Shown in pieces: positions 1 through 9,800 of a DNA stretch of 64,000 bases. Location of the stretch: contig NW_009799099.1 of the NCBI RefSeq assembly GCF_000213175.1, forward strand, positions 3,474,163 through 3,538,162, given 5' to 3'. This DNA comes from Neurospora tetrasperma FGSC 2508. Its lineage: Eukaryota > Ascomycota > Sordariomycetes > Sordariales > Sordariaceae. The notes below the pieces were generated by a model. The model was not told the DNA's origin, searched no databases, and saw only the letters and a program-made list of their open reading frames with translations. The position numbers were made by a program, and so were the translations under genes. How positions within the stretch are numbered: position 1 is the first letter of the stretch; every line of letters starts with the position of its first letter.

Positions 1-54
1 CTTCTTTCCTCCTAGCCTAGGGTTGCTATGACTGACCACGTGGATGATCTCTAG

Positions 55-361
55 TGTTCTAAACCCGAATAACTCAACGGCAACACCGATTCCGACGGCT
101 AATACAGAACCTGTTGCTTGGGAAGGCGCAACGACCACGGATAGCGTTCCTTTCACTTCGGGCGTACAGTCGCCGAGTACCTCCTTGGGCGGAAATGGTG
201 ATGGTGTGGTCACGATCACATCGACAATAACAGAGGGCGGACCGTCACCCTCTGCGGCAAAGTCTGGAACGGCAAAGTCGGGAGCGGCAAAAAATACCAT
301 TACTGCTGCAGTCGGCATCGCGCTCTTGTGGGGGGGCTTTTGTGTTTTTGTGAACCTGTGA
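55..361 (+). CDS. 3' exon of a probable GPI-anchored/cell-surface protein (partial)
   Basis: Only the last exon lies in the window. An in-frame stop at 29-31 and a CTGAC branch-like site followed by CTCTAG (49-54) suggest a splice acceptor, with coding sequence starting at 55 in phase 2; an ATG at 44 is the alternative start. The exon encodes about 102 residues rich in Ser, Thr, Ala and Gly, with a repeated AKSG unit, then a hydrophobic C-terminal tail (AAVGIALLWGGFCVFVNL) directly before the stop. A small-residue spacer followed by a terminal hydrophobic segment is the usual layout of a fungal GPI-anchor signal. The catalytic or binding part, if any, lies upstream of the window, so no function is assigned. 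Confidence 0.5.
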
Positions 362-607
362 CCCCAATCATGGCGGTGGTGCTTGTCACTTTCTTTTCTT
401 GAGGGTAGGGTGTTAGGTAGCACACCATACAGGGTTAGCGAAGGACTTATTGCAATGATAATAGTATTCCTCGTCAAACATGAAGCCTCCGCTTGTCAGC
501 TTGGGTATGTATACTACATGGAAGCATAATCATTGCTCAAGATGAAACCCAAACAACGATCGTGCTTCCTCGACAGAAAGTGTGATGACTTGGCATACGT
601 TACCCCC

Positions 608-2233
608 TTACAAACGCCAGTACCTTCGTCCACGCTTGTCCTTCTTAAATTGATGCCCAAAGCTTTTTAGGTATTCAGCCTCGGCCACCGCCTCCTCCCA
701 GACCATATCATCAGGGGTGTATCCCTTTCGAAGTGAGCTGCTTTTGGTTGGTTGATGAGGCTGGGTCTTCTTCTCGGACTCCAAGCAAGTGGACGACCAA
801 GCACAATTCCATCCGGTCTCATCGCTGCTGGTACCCTCTGCAGCAGCGGCCGCATTCTCATCTCCGGCTCCGTCGGCCCAAACAGAACCATCTTCTTCCC
901 CATGTCCATCTGTTGCACAGCCATCTCCCACCCCACCAGGCTCATAAGAGCTGGGATCATCATCGCCCTCCCCTTCGGTGTCTGCGGGCTGATTGCCCTC
1001 CAAACCACCAGTATCCCACTCCGTAACAACAGTATTATTCTCCCAGCTCTGGTGTCTGGCCTCTTCCGCTGCCTCCTCAACCAGTTCGATCTCATCCATA
1101 CCTGCCACACTGCCCCAGTCCTCACCCGGGATGTCATTGTTCCATTCAATGATTCTCATCCGTTCCTCCACCTCTGTCCGTATTCGCCTTCGTCGATTCT
1201 GTCGACGGACTTCATCCCGGTACTCATGCATTTGGAACTGGTAGTCGATTCCTCTGATCATGTACTCGACCTCGTGGATGTGTTTGTAGAAAAACTCGAG
1301 TTGTGCTGGAGTGACAGTAAAGCGCAGTGGCGAGTAGGTAGAGGTGGAGGAGGAAGTGTCTGGAGGTGGCGTGGGTGGACAACGGGAAGGGAAGAAGTTC
1401 AGCGGGGGTAGCGATTTTGAACGACGAGGTGACTGCGAAAGCTTCAAGGTTGTGGTAATTGGTTGAGATTGATTGATGAGGTTGGATTGTCGGAGTAGGG
1501 AGGTTGGATCGTTGCCTTTGTTCTTGGGCACTGGGCTCGCAGTGACGGACGACTCGCGGCAAGAGGAGCTGGGTGATGCAGTGAACTTGTCTGGCGAGCC
1601 ATCTTTTGATGCTTCCGAGCTCGAATTCCCCTGATCGGGTAATGCAATGTTGCTCGCTTCCCGCTCTGTGGTTTCGAAGCTGCTCGATGCTGTTTCGCCA
1701 TCATCTGCCTGTCCTTGTTCTTCATTCTTGGCCATAGGATTTAATGGCAAGGTAGCCAAGAGTGGTGCTAGGGGTCCTCCAAGATTTTGCACGCTCATGT
1801 CCGCAGCAGTGCCACTACGGGCCTGCTCGATATGACGGACTCCCGCCGTAAGACAAGCCTCGTACTTGTTATCTTGCTGCCTCAAATCCACTTGACCCGT
1901 CCCCTCCTCAGTCTGCCCACAATGATTTGGAGCGCCCGTCTCACAGACCTCGTTTCTCTCAAGCCCACAACGCCATTGAGTGACACGGGCATATGATTCC
2001 TCAGACGACTTGTTCTCAGCGTGATCCCAGTCGCATAGATCCTCGTCGGAGTCGTCAGTGTCGTCAGTGTTGTCAGTATCGTCATCTATATACTGATCGG
2101 TACCGGAATCTGGGTTCTCATTCTCGGTGGCAGCGGCAGCGGCAGCCTCGATTCTAGGCCTCAGCTGCTCTGTCAAGAGGTCGTGGTACAGCTCGAGCCG
2201 GCGGCGCATGAGACATCGATGTTCGTAGGACAT
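608..2233 (-). CDS. Hypothetical acidic low-complexity protein
   Basis: An uninterrupted frame reads 541 aa from the ATG at 2233, or 562 aa from an upstream in-frame ATG at 2296. The 2233 start is preferred because it opens a charged helical segment (SYEHRCLMRRRLELYHDLL). The N-terminal third has an Asp/Thr run (DDDTDNTDDTDDSDED), the middle is Ser/Pro-rich, and a basic-helical patch (EYRDEVRRQNRRRRIRTEVEERM) precedes a second acidic, Gly-rich stretch. The C-terminus ends in basic and aromatic residues (KKDKRGRRYWRL). There is no signal peptide, membrane segment or recognisable catalytic domain. The pattern suggests a largely disordered, possibly nuclear protein; that is inference only. It converges on the gene ending at 361. 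Confidence 0.6.
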   Translation of the reverse strand: MSYEHRCLMRRRLELYHDLLTEQLRPRIEAAAAAATENENPDSGTDQYIDDDTDNTDDTDDSDEDLCDWDHAENKSSEESYARVTQWRCGLERNEVCETGAPNHCGQTEEGTGQVDLRQQDNKYEACLTAGVRHIEQARSGTAADMSVQNLGGPLAPLLATLPLNPMAKNEEQGQADDGETASSSFETTEREASNIALPDQGNSSSEASKDGSPDKFTASPSSSCRESSVTASPVPKNKGNDPTSLLRQSNLINQSQPITTTLKLSQSPRRSKSLPPLNFFPSRCPPTPPPDTSSSTSTYSPLRFTVTPAQLEFFYKHIHEVEYMIRGIDYQFQMHEYRDEVRRQNRRRRIRTEVEERMRIIEWNNDIPGEDWGSVAGMDEIELVEEAAEEARHQSWENNTVVTEWDTGGLEGNQPADTEGEGDDDPSSYEPGGVGDGCATDGHGEEDGSVWADGAGDENAAAAAEGTSSDETGWNCAWSSTCLESEKKTQPHQPTKSSSLRKGYTPDDMVWEEAVAEAEYLKSFGHQFKKDKRGRRYWRL

Positions 2234-2296
2234 GGTGTTTGTGTCGCCGGCAGTGGTCGCTTGTTCGAGTCTGGTGTGAATGTACAAGAACTGCAC

Positions 2297-3231
2297 CGAG
2301 GCTTCAGCTCGTGGAAGGGTAAAAATGCCAGAAAGTTGGGTAATGAAATTCGCTGGATTAGAGGAGGGGCTGTGGTCTGATAAAAAAAAAAAAATTGGAT
2401 TCGTAACCTGAGCTTATATAGCATAGAGGGGATGGCAGCTGGCAACTTATGTCAAGTGAAAGCCCGCTGACCTTGCCTTGGACAAAAACAGTGAAGAGGC
2501 TGGAGCCACCTGGCGATGACAGGTGAATGGGATTGAAGACGCCGTGACTCCACGGAGACAGACTGGCCCAAGGTTTTGCCATTCTGCTCTTGTGCTCGAA
2601 TTGTGTCATACGAAGCAAAGACCGGATCAAGAGTGGAATCAGGTATCCAGGCTGCCACTCCTGAAACAGAGTAATAGCAAGGCAGCTTCCCAACTTTGAG
2701 TAAACAGAAACAAAGTGGATTCCCTCCTTCCACATCGTACACATGCTCTTTCCCATTTGGCAGTCTGACGGCCTTGGCCGTGTGGAGAGCTTCAAGTGCA
2801 ATATCTGCAATGACCCCAAGAAAACCCGCGTGCCTAATTTATCTCAGCTCGGATGGAGTGCAGTGAGTTGATCCTATGACACTTCACCTCAGTCTCATGT
2901 TGGTCCGATCGCAGCCAAGCTTTCGTCGCCTTCTCAAACTTTCTCCGGTGAGCAAACTGATCACCACCATCGGCAACACCACCCCAGATGAAGATGAATC
3001 GAAGCAACCAAAACTCCGCTAGACAAACAACAAGGTATCACGCTACCCTCTGACTAATACAGCACTACACTATGCCAACAAACATTGTAGTACAACTCAA
3101 ACGCAAGGCTTAACTCGCTTGTCAGTGAGAAGCCATCAGTGTTCCCGTACGCCAAGCATGCTTCCCATATGTCCCGTACTACTCCAAAACGTCCATCTAA
3201 AGAATCGGTTCTGTCAACCTGTCTTTACATT
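2297..3231. other. Intergenic, no gene seen
   Basis: This lies between two minus-strand genes: the 3' side of the 5-phosphatase gene and the 5' side of the acidic-protein gene. Only short frames without family resemblance are present. A poly-A tract at about 2383-2394 lies close upstream of the acidic-protein start and may belong to its promoter or leader. Confidence 0.5.
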
Positions 3232-6200
3232 TCAGTCCCCTCTCCTCCTCAAAAACAATTCCAGCACAGCTTGCTGCTTCTCCTCCACCGCCTTCCTCTC
3301 CTTATCCTTCATGCCCTTCTGCACTGGCGCTCTACATACCAGCTCTCCAAACACCTCAGCAAAGCTCCTTTCCTTCGCCTGCCTAGCGGCCATTGCGGCC
3401 ATTGCTTGCCCCGAAGACCCAGACGAGGTATTCCGTTTAACCAGTCCTGCGGTGAGTGACCGCCTGTTCAGCATACTAAGGCGCACAGGAGCGTCCGATT
3501 TGAGGAGTTCCAGGTCAGATTTTGTGATGGGGGAAAGATCGGTGGTGACCTTGGCTAGGGTGGCTGTTAGAAAGACGAAGGAGATGTTGTGATTGGGCGC
3601 CGTAGAGAGGATGTCGAGGACTGTGCCCTTGTCCTGTTCATAGGCTGTTTCTTGAGGTGGAATCTTGGAGGATGCAGCTGCCCCTTGACCTAGGGAGACG
3701 AGAGAAGCTTGTTCGATCCGTGACCAAAGAGACGTCGTGATGATACCGTCCGTGAGGCCGCGGAGGAAGAGCTTGAGGACTTCGGCAACAGTCTCAATAC
3801 GCTCGACAGCCGGAACCTCGGCGGAAAAAGCGTCCACGATGTGGGTCATGCCTTCGTCGAGGGCGTCGATAAGGTCGGCGGCGCGAGAGGCACGGAGGGA
3901 CTTGTCGGTGACTCGCCAAGTATCTTCTTCAAAGGGCCAACCTGATGCTCTAGGGACCTTATACTTTTCCAGCATCTGCTCGTCTGCCAATACGCGCTCT
4001 GTTACCGACTCAAGGGCCTCGGTGAGTTTGAATAACTCCCTGGGCGCAGCGCAATGGACATCCATTTCTTCTGGGACGGACATGACCTTACCGCTGTTCT
4101 TCGCAGTCAAGGAGTGAACAAACTTGCGCAGACCCCCTTCGGGAACCCGGATAAGCTCGTCAATGGAGCGACCGATGCACGTAGGCATCCAAACACCACG
4201 TACAGGAATGAAGTGATCCCGGCCATCGGCTACCCGAAGGATAAGAACTTCCTCTAACCTGTCCCTCCCACTGTTGAGTACCCTAGCCTGCTCTACATGG
4301 TTAATGTGGACCTGTAATTGCGCCCTGACCGTTTCACCGGGCTCCAGCGTAACTTCCTTGCCGAGATCTGGTAAATGTGAATCATCGATGGCGGGTTCTG
4401 ACGAGATGAAGGATGTTTTCAGCCAGGGGGGCAGGATCGGGCCATCTTCTTTAGCAGGAGAGGGCTTTTCGACGAAAGAGAAGGTACATGCAACTCGGCC
4501 CGTGTTTGCAAGTGTAAGGGTGGCGCTTTGTTTTTGTAGGAAGCGCACTTCTCCAAAGTCAACGAGCTCTTCAGCGGAATCTTGAGAACCACCAGGACGC
4601 CCCGGTCCTCGGGTGTCGCGCGAGTCGTTGACCACGGTCAGAGAAGGGCGGCCCTCGTTTTCGGCGCGGTCCAGTTCCCAGGCCACCTCTGCGTGGACCT
4701 TTGCTTTTAAGTCCGGCACAACAGCGTCGTAGTTGAGGGTAAAGATGGATATGATGGGCTTGTGGTCAGAAGATGTGATCCTTTGGTGAGACGTGTAGAT
4801 GTCCTGGCGTATCCTATCCACCCAGTCATCTCTGTCGTGTTGGTTATCGCCTTCCTCGCCCTCGTCGTATTCATCGTATTCCAGCCGTGACACATCTGGC
4901 GAGTGATCGTCGTCGCCGTCGTTATCCGGATCGTAGTCAAAAAGCACCTCGTCGTCATCTCCGGCCTGATCGATACCGCGAGCTTTCATCTCTTCATCTT
5001 TTTTCCGTGCGTCTTCGGCCTCTTTGATCTTCTTATCATACGCCTCCTTATCCTTACGGGTGCGGTAGAGGATTCGGTCACACCAACTCGGTGCCCGCCT
5101 TTTCTCGCTCGAGTCGAAAAGGCCGACGGTGCCAACGTCGTACTTGTAGGATGGGAGAAAGGAGATGGTGCCCTCATGCCATCCGTCATGGAACACCTTC
5201 TTCTGCTTTATCAGCCGGGTGAGTTGGTCGTGGGGAAGCAACGAATCTAGCGTTGCTTGCAGTGAAGTAGGATCATCATGGGGGTCTGGCAAAAAGTCAT
5301 CAGGATCGGGAAGCGCATCCAAGTCGGAATCACTATCATAGTCGGTAGCTTTGGTGTCTCCCGTAGAGTGGGTCGTCGTCGAGTTGCCATCGTTCGTCTC
5401 GTCGCCAGCGTCGGATGACTTGTCAGCGTGCACAATGATCGGTTCCCCCTCCAGAGAGTTGTCGCGCCTGAACTTTGGCCTGGGCGCACCGTATTCTCCC
5501 TTTGTGTGCAACATCAAGAGGTGTCGGATGTCGTCGCCAGGCAGACCATCGAGACGGAAGTTGAGGTCGCCAAACCAGAAGGTAAAGTCCTCGTCGCCGA
5601 TCTTTTCTTCGTAGTCCTCTGATACACCAGCAAAGCTAACGGGCTTGAAGCGGGTGCGGCCAAGAATCTGGCCAACGTCCCAGATGCGCCTCTCGTTATA
5701 CGTTGCTTCGATACCGCTGGCAAGGTGGCAGTTGACAAAGACCAGCCTGGTGGACTCGCCGAGGATAATGCGAGTGACGACAGCGCCCTTGTTGCCCATG
5801 TAGCCGAGGAGACCTGTGCCAACGCTGACAGTGCTCACGTTGCTGATGGTCGGCACAACCTCTGGAGAGGCATAGATGAGGAGCAGGAGGCCAGTCATAT
5901 GCTCAGAGGCAACGAGCTTGTAGCCTGGAGGTAGAGCGGTGTCGAGCGCAGTCTTCCACTTTTGGGTAACCCCCTCATCTCCAGAGTACACGCGACTGAC
6001 GTACTGGCTTGCCGTGTTTAGGTCCACCACCTCTTGCAATCCCAGCACATAGAGGCCAATTTTGTCTCTACCCAGTATGTGTACCCCGTCCTCCCCATCA
6101 GTGTCCCCCTCGATAGCCGCGTTCCGGTTAAGATCGAGAGTGGCTAGCGTAGTGTCGATTCCCTTGCCGTCGACAAACCAGCTGGCCAGGTCTTTATCCG

Positions 6201-6393
6201 TGCCAGGGCAAGCAGCCACATTCCACGTTCCGACCTTGACGCGTATCCGATGGGGGCGGGTATACTCTTCGCGCCGGGCGTAAACAGCTTGGTGTAACGA
6301 ATGGGGGTTGCCTGTACCCAGATCGGCGGGGTCGGTGGTGGCGGACCCGGTGCGGGTGCGACTAAGGGGTGGTGGTCCTTCGGAGGAGGGCAT
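3232..6393 (-). CDS. Inositol polyphosphate 5-phosphatase, OCRL/INPP5B-like (IPPc + ASH + RhoGAP-like)
   Basis: A single-exon 1,053-aa protein. The start at 6393 is chosen because its context (GCCGCCACCATGC) matches a strong Kozak site; the frame stays open to 6516. The IPPc catalytic domain spans about residues 50-555 with the family motifs in order: GTWNVA (55-60), GLQEV (118-122), NKGAV (201-205), NCHLASG (221-227), FGDLNFRLD (274-282), APSWCDRIL (434-442) and SDHKPI (542-547). These are the Mg2+- and phosphate-binding residues of enzymes that remove the 5-phosphate of PI(4,5)P2 and related inositides. Two Asp/Glu-rich inserts (about 320-385 and 460-530) interrupt the domain. An ASH-like beta region (about 600-740) and a RhoGAP-like helical domain (about 765-1000) follow, the OCRL order. 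No GxFRxSG-type arginine finger is visible, so the RhoGAP part is probably a binding module. Role in endosome/Golgi inositide turnover is inferred from the family. Confidence 0.9.
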   Translation of the reverse strand: MPSSEGPPPLSRTRTGSATTDPADLGTGNPHSLHQAVYARREEYTRPHRIRVKVGTWNVAACPGTDKDLASWFVDGKGIDTTLATLDLNRNAAIEGDTDGEDGVHILGRDKIGLYVLGLQEVVDLNTASQYVSRVYSGDEGVTQKWKTALDTALPPGYKLVASEHMTGLLLLIYASPEVVPTISNVSTVSVGTGLLGYMGNKGAVVTRIILGESTRLVFVNCHLASGIEATYNERRIWDVGQILGRTRFKPVSFAGVSEDYEEKIGDEDFTFWFGDLNFRLDGLPGDDIRHLLMLHTKGEYGAPRPKFRRDNSLEGEPIIVHADKSSDAGDETNDGNSTTTHSTGDTKATDYDSDSDLDALPDPDDFLPDPHDDPTSLQATLDSLLPHDQLTRLIKQKKVFHDGWHEGTISFLPSYKYDVGTVGLFDSSEKRRAPSWCDRILYRTRKDKEAYDKKIKEAEDARKKDEEMKARGIDQAGDDDEVLFDYDPDNDGDDDHSPDVSRLEYDEYDEGEEGDNQHDRDDWVDRIRQDIYTSHQRITSSDHKPIISIFTLNYDAVVPDLKAKVHAEVAWELDRAENEGRPSLTVVNDSRDTRGPGRPGGSQDSAEELVDFGEVRFLQKQSATLTLANTGRVACTFSFVEKPSPAKEDGPILPPWLKTSFISSEPAIDDSHLPDLGKEVTLEPGETVRAQLQVHINHVEQARVLNSGRDRLEEVLILRVADGRDHFIPVRGVWMPTCIGRSIDELIRVPEGGLRKFVHSLTAKNSGKVMSVPEEMDVHCAAPRELFKLTEALESVTERVLADEQMLEKYKVPRASGWPFEEDTWRVTDKSLRASRAADLIDALDEGMTHIVDAFSAEVPAVERIETVAEVLKLFLRGLTDGIITTSLWSRIEQASLVSLGQGAAASSKIPPQETAYEQDKGTVLDILSTAPNHNISFVFLTATLAKVTTDLSPITKSDLELLKSDAPVRLSMLNRRSLTAGLVKRNTSSGSSGQAMAAMAARQAKERSFAEVFGELVCRAPVQKGMKDKERKAVEEKQQAVLELFLRRRGD

Positions 6394-7330
6394 GGTGGCG
6401 GCCTGTGTTATAAATGTCGAGATGACTTGTTCGTCGTGTTCATGATTCCGTAAGGGCTGCCCAGTAAAGAGATATGACGGCGCGCAAGGCAGGCGCAAGA
6501 GTTGGTCAGTTGGCACAAGGTCGTGTTAGTTGGATGTCACCAAGGCGGTTAGGCAGGACTAAAATAGCGGGCAAGAATGTCGTGTGGTAGTGTTGACAGA
6601 TAATGTAAACCCGTTATAATAACGCCTTTCGTCTGTTGAGGTTGGTGGTTATATACAAGAGGCAAAAGAACAAGGAAGAGTGTCTCGACCCATGCCGAGT
6701 CATGGTGTTGATCACGGAGGAAATGTTGGCTGCCTCTAGCCCAGGTAGGTATGTGGATGTTGCAAGGGGGTGGCCTCGGGCGCCTGGCCCTGCCGTTCAC
6801 AGGGAGATCAGGGTTGCTGGTCCAGTGGACGATGACGCTGTTTCGAGCTTGTCCACTGCCCCTGTCGTTATCAGTGTTGTCCCACTTCTAGCGATTATCG
6901 CAAGCCTTTGAGTGGTCAGTCTGTGGAGCTCCCCAGATTCACCCCACCAAGTACTCGCGCGGCAGGCACCTCGGCGCTGCTTGACGCCCAACACATCCTC
7001 ATCTCGTCCGTTACCTGGATGTATCCATTACAGTACATAGTTCTGTCGCTACAACACGAATTGCATCAATATCCATTAGGTTACCTCTATGCCTTGTGAT
7101 ACGGGTATCCACAATCGACAATCACCTCTTTGCCTCTAGCCGAGTGTCGCGCGCCGATACAAGTACTCAGCTGAGGCGATACCCATCGCCTTCGTTATAG
7201 TCGTCTTCTATCATCGACATCCGTCATCGAAGCCGCGTATCTCGAGTCCGTCCATTTCACCGACATCGTCAACCCAAGTCATCGCTCTTGTCGATATCCC
7301 GAATTTCCTCCATAACCAAAGGCTGCCGCC
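6394..7330. promoter_or_regulatory. Divergent promoter region between the 5-phosphatase and Dcp1 genes
   Basis: This 937-bp gap separates two genes transcribed away from each other, so it must hold both promoters and both leaders. A pyrimidine-rich, CATC-containing stretch (about 7,180-7,330) directly precedes the Dcp1 ATG, as in many fungal 5' UTRs. No specific operator or transcription-factor site could be assigned by eye. Confidence 0.5.
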
Positions 7331-8236
7331 ATGAGCGGGAGACCAACCCCTCGCAAGGGGCGCAGCCGCAACAACCACTCGTACAACAATGGCGGCTCCC
7401 GAGAAAGCGGCCCCCGCTACGCCCAGCAATCCGATTACGATAGTGACGTTGTCAACACCAGCTATGCGGCCCAGCCCCGAGATGCCGAGAACCGCATGTA
7501 CGATCCCAAAAACTACGTGCCAGAAGTGGACGAGTCGGCTACCTACGTGCACACCACCACCCGTACCAACTACGAGCTCAACATGTCCGTGCTGAAGCGC
7601 TACGTCTCTGGCCTACGCGCCATCCTCCTGACCTGCTCCTTCGTTCGTCTCTTCGAGTGGTCTTCAACAACAAACTCCTGGGAACTGCGCGATGTCGAGG
7701 GTCCCATGTTCCTCTGCGAGTGCGACCCGATCGTGCTTCCCACCGGCCACGAACTACCACAGGTCAACCTCTTTGTGCTGAATCGACGTAGTATGGAGAA
7801 TCTTACCATCAATCTGTCAAAAGTCGAAATGTACGAGGCCACAAACGAGAAGTTTCTAAGTCTGAAAATGGAGGCCGACGAAGCGGGACCCGGGAGAGCA
7901 CTCGGCTTTCATTTACACAGCAACGAGGAGAAGGGAACCGGAGACTCGCAGGGTCAATTTCTTATGGAGTATCCCGACTGGAGTCTTATTCAGGCCCAAT
8001 GGGAGAAGGCAAGGGCAGCTTTGAGCGCGGTTAATAACCAGGTTGTCGGAGCTCAGTATGAGCAGGGCGTGCCGAACAATGGGGCTGCCGTCGCAGATTA
8101 CGCACAGGCGCCAGCACCATGGGCATCTCTGGGAGCGTTTGGTGGCAATAGTGAAGGGAGTCAACTGGCGGGGAGGCAGCTGAACATCAATGACTTATTT
8201 GGTGCTCAAAACAGTCAAAGGCATGGGGGAGGTTAG
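7331..8236 (+). CDS. DCP1: mRNA decapping enzyme regulatory subunit, Dcp1 family
   Basis: A single-exon 301-aa protein; the ATG lies in good context (GCTGCCGCCATGAGC). After an 80-residue polar N-terminus, residues about 80-215 match the EVH1-like Dcp1 domain. The opening helix NYELNMSVLKRY, the strand FVRLFEWSSTTNSWELRDVEGPMF (written in the gene as residues 104-127), NLFVLNRRSMENL and the later LGFHLHS segment follow the family order. The VEGPMF element corresponds to the conserved VEGxLF strand. Dcp1 binds and activates the Dcp2 decapping hydrolase in cytoplasmic mRNA decay (P-bodies). The C-terminal 85 residues are Ala/Gly/Gln-rich, with no obvious trimerisation domain of the animal type. 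It shares its promoter region with the divergent 5-phosphatase gene. The assignment rests on motif recognition without alignment. Confidence 0.85.
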   Translation: MSGRPTPRKGRSRNNHSYNNGGSRESGPRYAQQSDYDSDVVNTSYAAQPRDAENRMYDPKNYVPEVDESATYVHTTTRTNYELNMSVLKRYVSGLRAILLTCSFVRLFEWSSTTNSWELRDVEGPMFLCECDPIVLPTGHELPQVNLFVLNRRSMENLTINLSKVEMYEATNEKFLSLKMEADEAGPGRALGFHLHSNEEKGTGDSQGQFLMEYPDWSLIQAQWEKARAALSAVNNQVVGAQYEQGVPNNGAAVADYAQAPAPWASLGAFGGNSEGSQLAGRQLNINDLFGAQNSQRHGGG

Positions 8237-8587
8237 GAAGCAAACCAGCAGCGTCTAACAAAACTTGATTTCTTACAGCAGAAAAAACCAAACATCAACA
8301 GCGATGCCATATTGGTCTACATGCTATGCTTAGATGCTAGCGAGTTACCCTGTAATTAAAAAGAACAGGCCCAGAAACCATTTGCGACGTTTCCCTTCTG
8401 AAGAGATCGGTACTACTATGCTACTAGTACTGCATATCTCGCCATACACTGTGTGAACTCCGTCTGTCCTAACTGTGCTGTCAATATGACTATCTGTACC
8501 TTACCTATGTCGAATGTTCGACGTTTGTTCATCCTCTCTTCTTCCCTTCTACGTTCTCTCTTACTAACACAGGTCGACAACACAATC

Positions 8588-9459
8588 ATGACGCCCACGA
8601 GCTTTTCCCGAGCTCCAAAGCCAATGTCACAGTCAAGCCTCATTGATCTGCCTGAACATCTCGCTCAAGCCGCGCAAACTCAAATTGATCTCATCGCCTC
8701 GTGTCGGCGTTGGCTCAACAACAACACCCCGACCGGATGCACTGCTTCAATGTGGCGCGAGGTCAACGCCAAACTTGTAGCCTTTGTTGCCGAATATAAA
8801 ATCCGAATCGAGGATTTGAAGCTGAAATACTTCAATGAAGAGCCATTTCAAACTAGAAATGAAAATCAAGACAGCGCAATTCCCGACAATGCTTGGAAGC
8901 TGCAAGTGCACGAAAGTAAATCTGTCGAGCCTGTGCTCATTATAACGACTGGTGGGGATAACCAGACTGTGGAGGTCAAGTTTAAAACCCGAGATCAACT
9001 GGAGTCAGTGATGAGGGTATGTGTTGGAAGATTAACATGGCCGTATATCGCCAAGAATAGAATGCTGATCCTGTATCTCGCGGCTGTCAGGACGAGTACT
9101 TCGGCTATCTCACCAAGGTATTCCAAGCCTTTGAACAAGCCGAAAAGGATCTCATCCAACTATTCAACATGTCAAGAAAGATAGAGGAGGAAAAGGCAGC
9201 CCTCAGGTACGTAATACTTCACTATTAAAGGGGTTCAAAACTAAACCCCTCGCCACCGACAAGGCAAATTGGCTGACATGTGAGAAACGGTAGTCAACCA
9301 CCAGAGGAAACAGTACAAACGCACATTGAGTTGCTCAAAGAGTACAACGATATGAAGGACATCGGCCAGCAGCTCATTGGCCTCATTGCCGATAACAAAG
9401 GGGTGTCTATCGGTGCTTTGTATGAAGATGGGCAGTACGGGGTAACTGCTGATGACTGA
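8588..9459 (+). CDS. SWI5: DNA recombination/repair protein, Swi5/Sae3 family (spliced, 236 aa)
   Basis: Three exons are read: 8588-9016, 9091-9206 and 9294-9459. The introns (9017-9090, 9207-9293) begin GTATGT and GTACGT and end CAG and TAG, and the frame is kept through both. The last exon encodes the Swi5 core: a coiled-coil helix ending LLKEYNDMKDIGQQLIG, then LIADNKGVSIGALYED and a short acidic tail. Swi5 pairs with Sfr1 and stimulates Rad51/Dmc1 strand exchange. An N-terminal region of about 140 residues (helical, with one Trp-rich patch, SCRRWLNNN) precedes the core, longer than in compact family members. A TACTAACACAG acceptor-like string at 8562-8572 hints at an additional 5' exon or leader intron, so the start may move. 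Confidence 0.8.
9017..9090 (+). other. Swi5 gene intron 1
   Basis: A 74-nt intron with donor GTATGT, a GCTGAT branch-like site and acceptor GTCAG. Removing it joins ...SVMR to DEYFGYL in phase 0. Without the splice the frame ends before the Swi5 core. Confidence 0.85.
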
Positions 9460-9800
9460 ACCTCCGCTCCATCAGGTGCAAGTGAAGTCAGTGTTCAGAA
9501 CCATATGATAATTCGCTGTGTAGGGTATTGAATCTCTTTTTTCCCCTCTTTTGAAAATGCTAACAACCGAACTTCCGCTGCAGGGTAAGTCCAATATGTA
9601 CAGACTAGCAGGATTCGCACACACCACTTGGGCTATGTACACCACGCGCCCCGTCAAGGTCCAGTCCAGTCCAGTCCAGCTCGATACCGGCGCTAGGATA
9701 CGGTCCCCTTTGTTCCATTCCGTTTCATCCCATCATCTCATCCACTCATAAGGTTATTGTCTCCCCTCCTATTCCCGATCCCAATCCCAAAGGCAATCGC

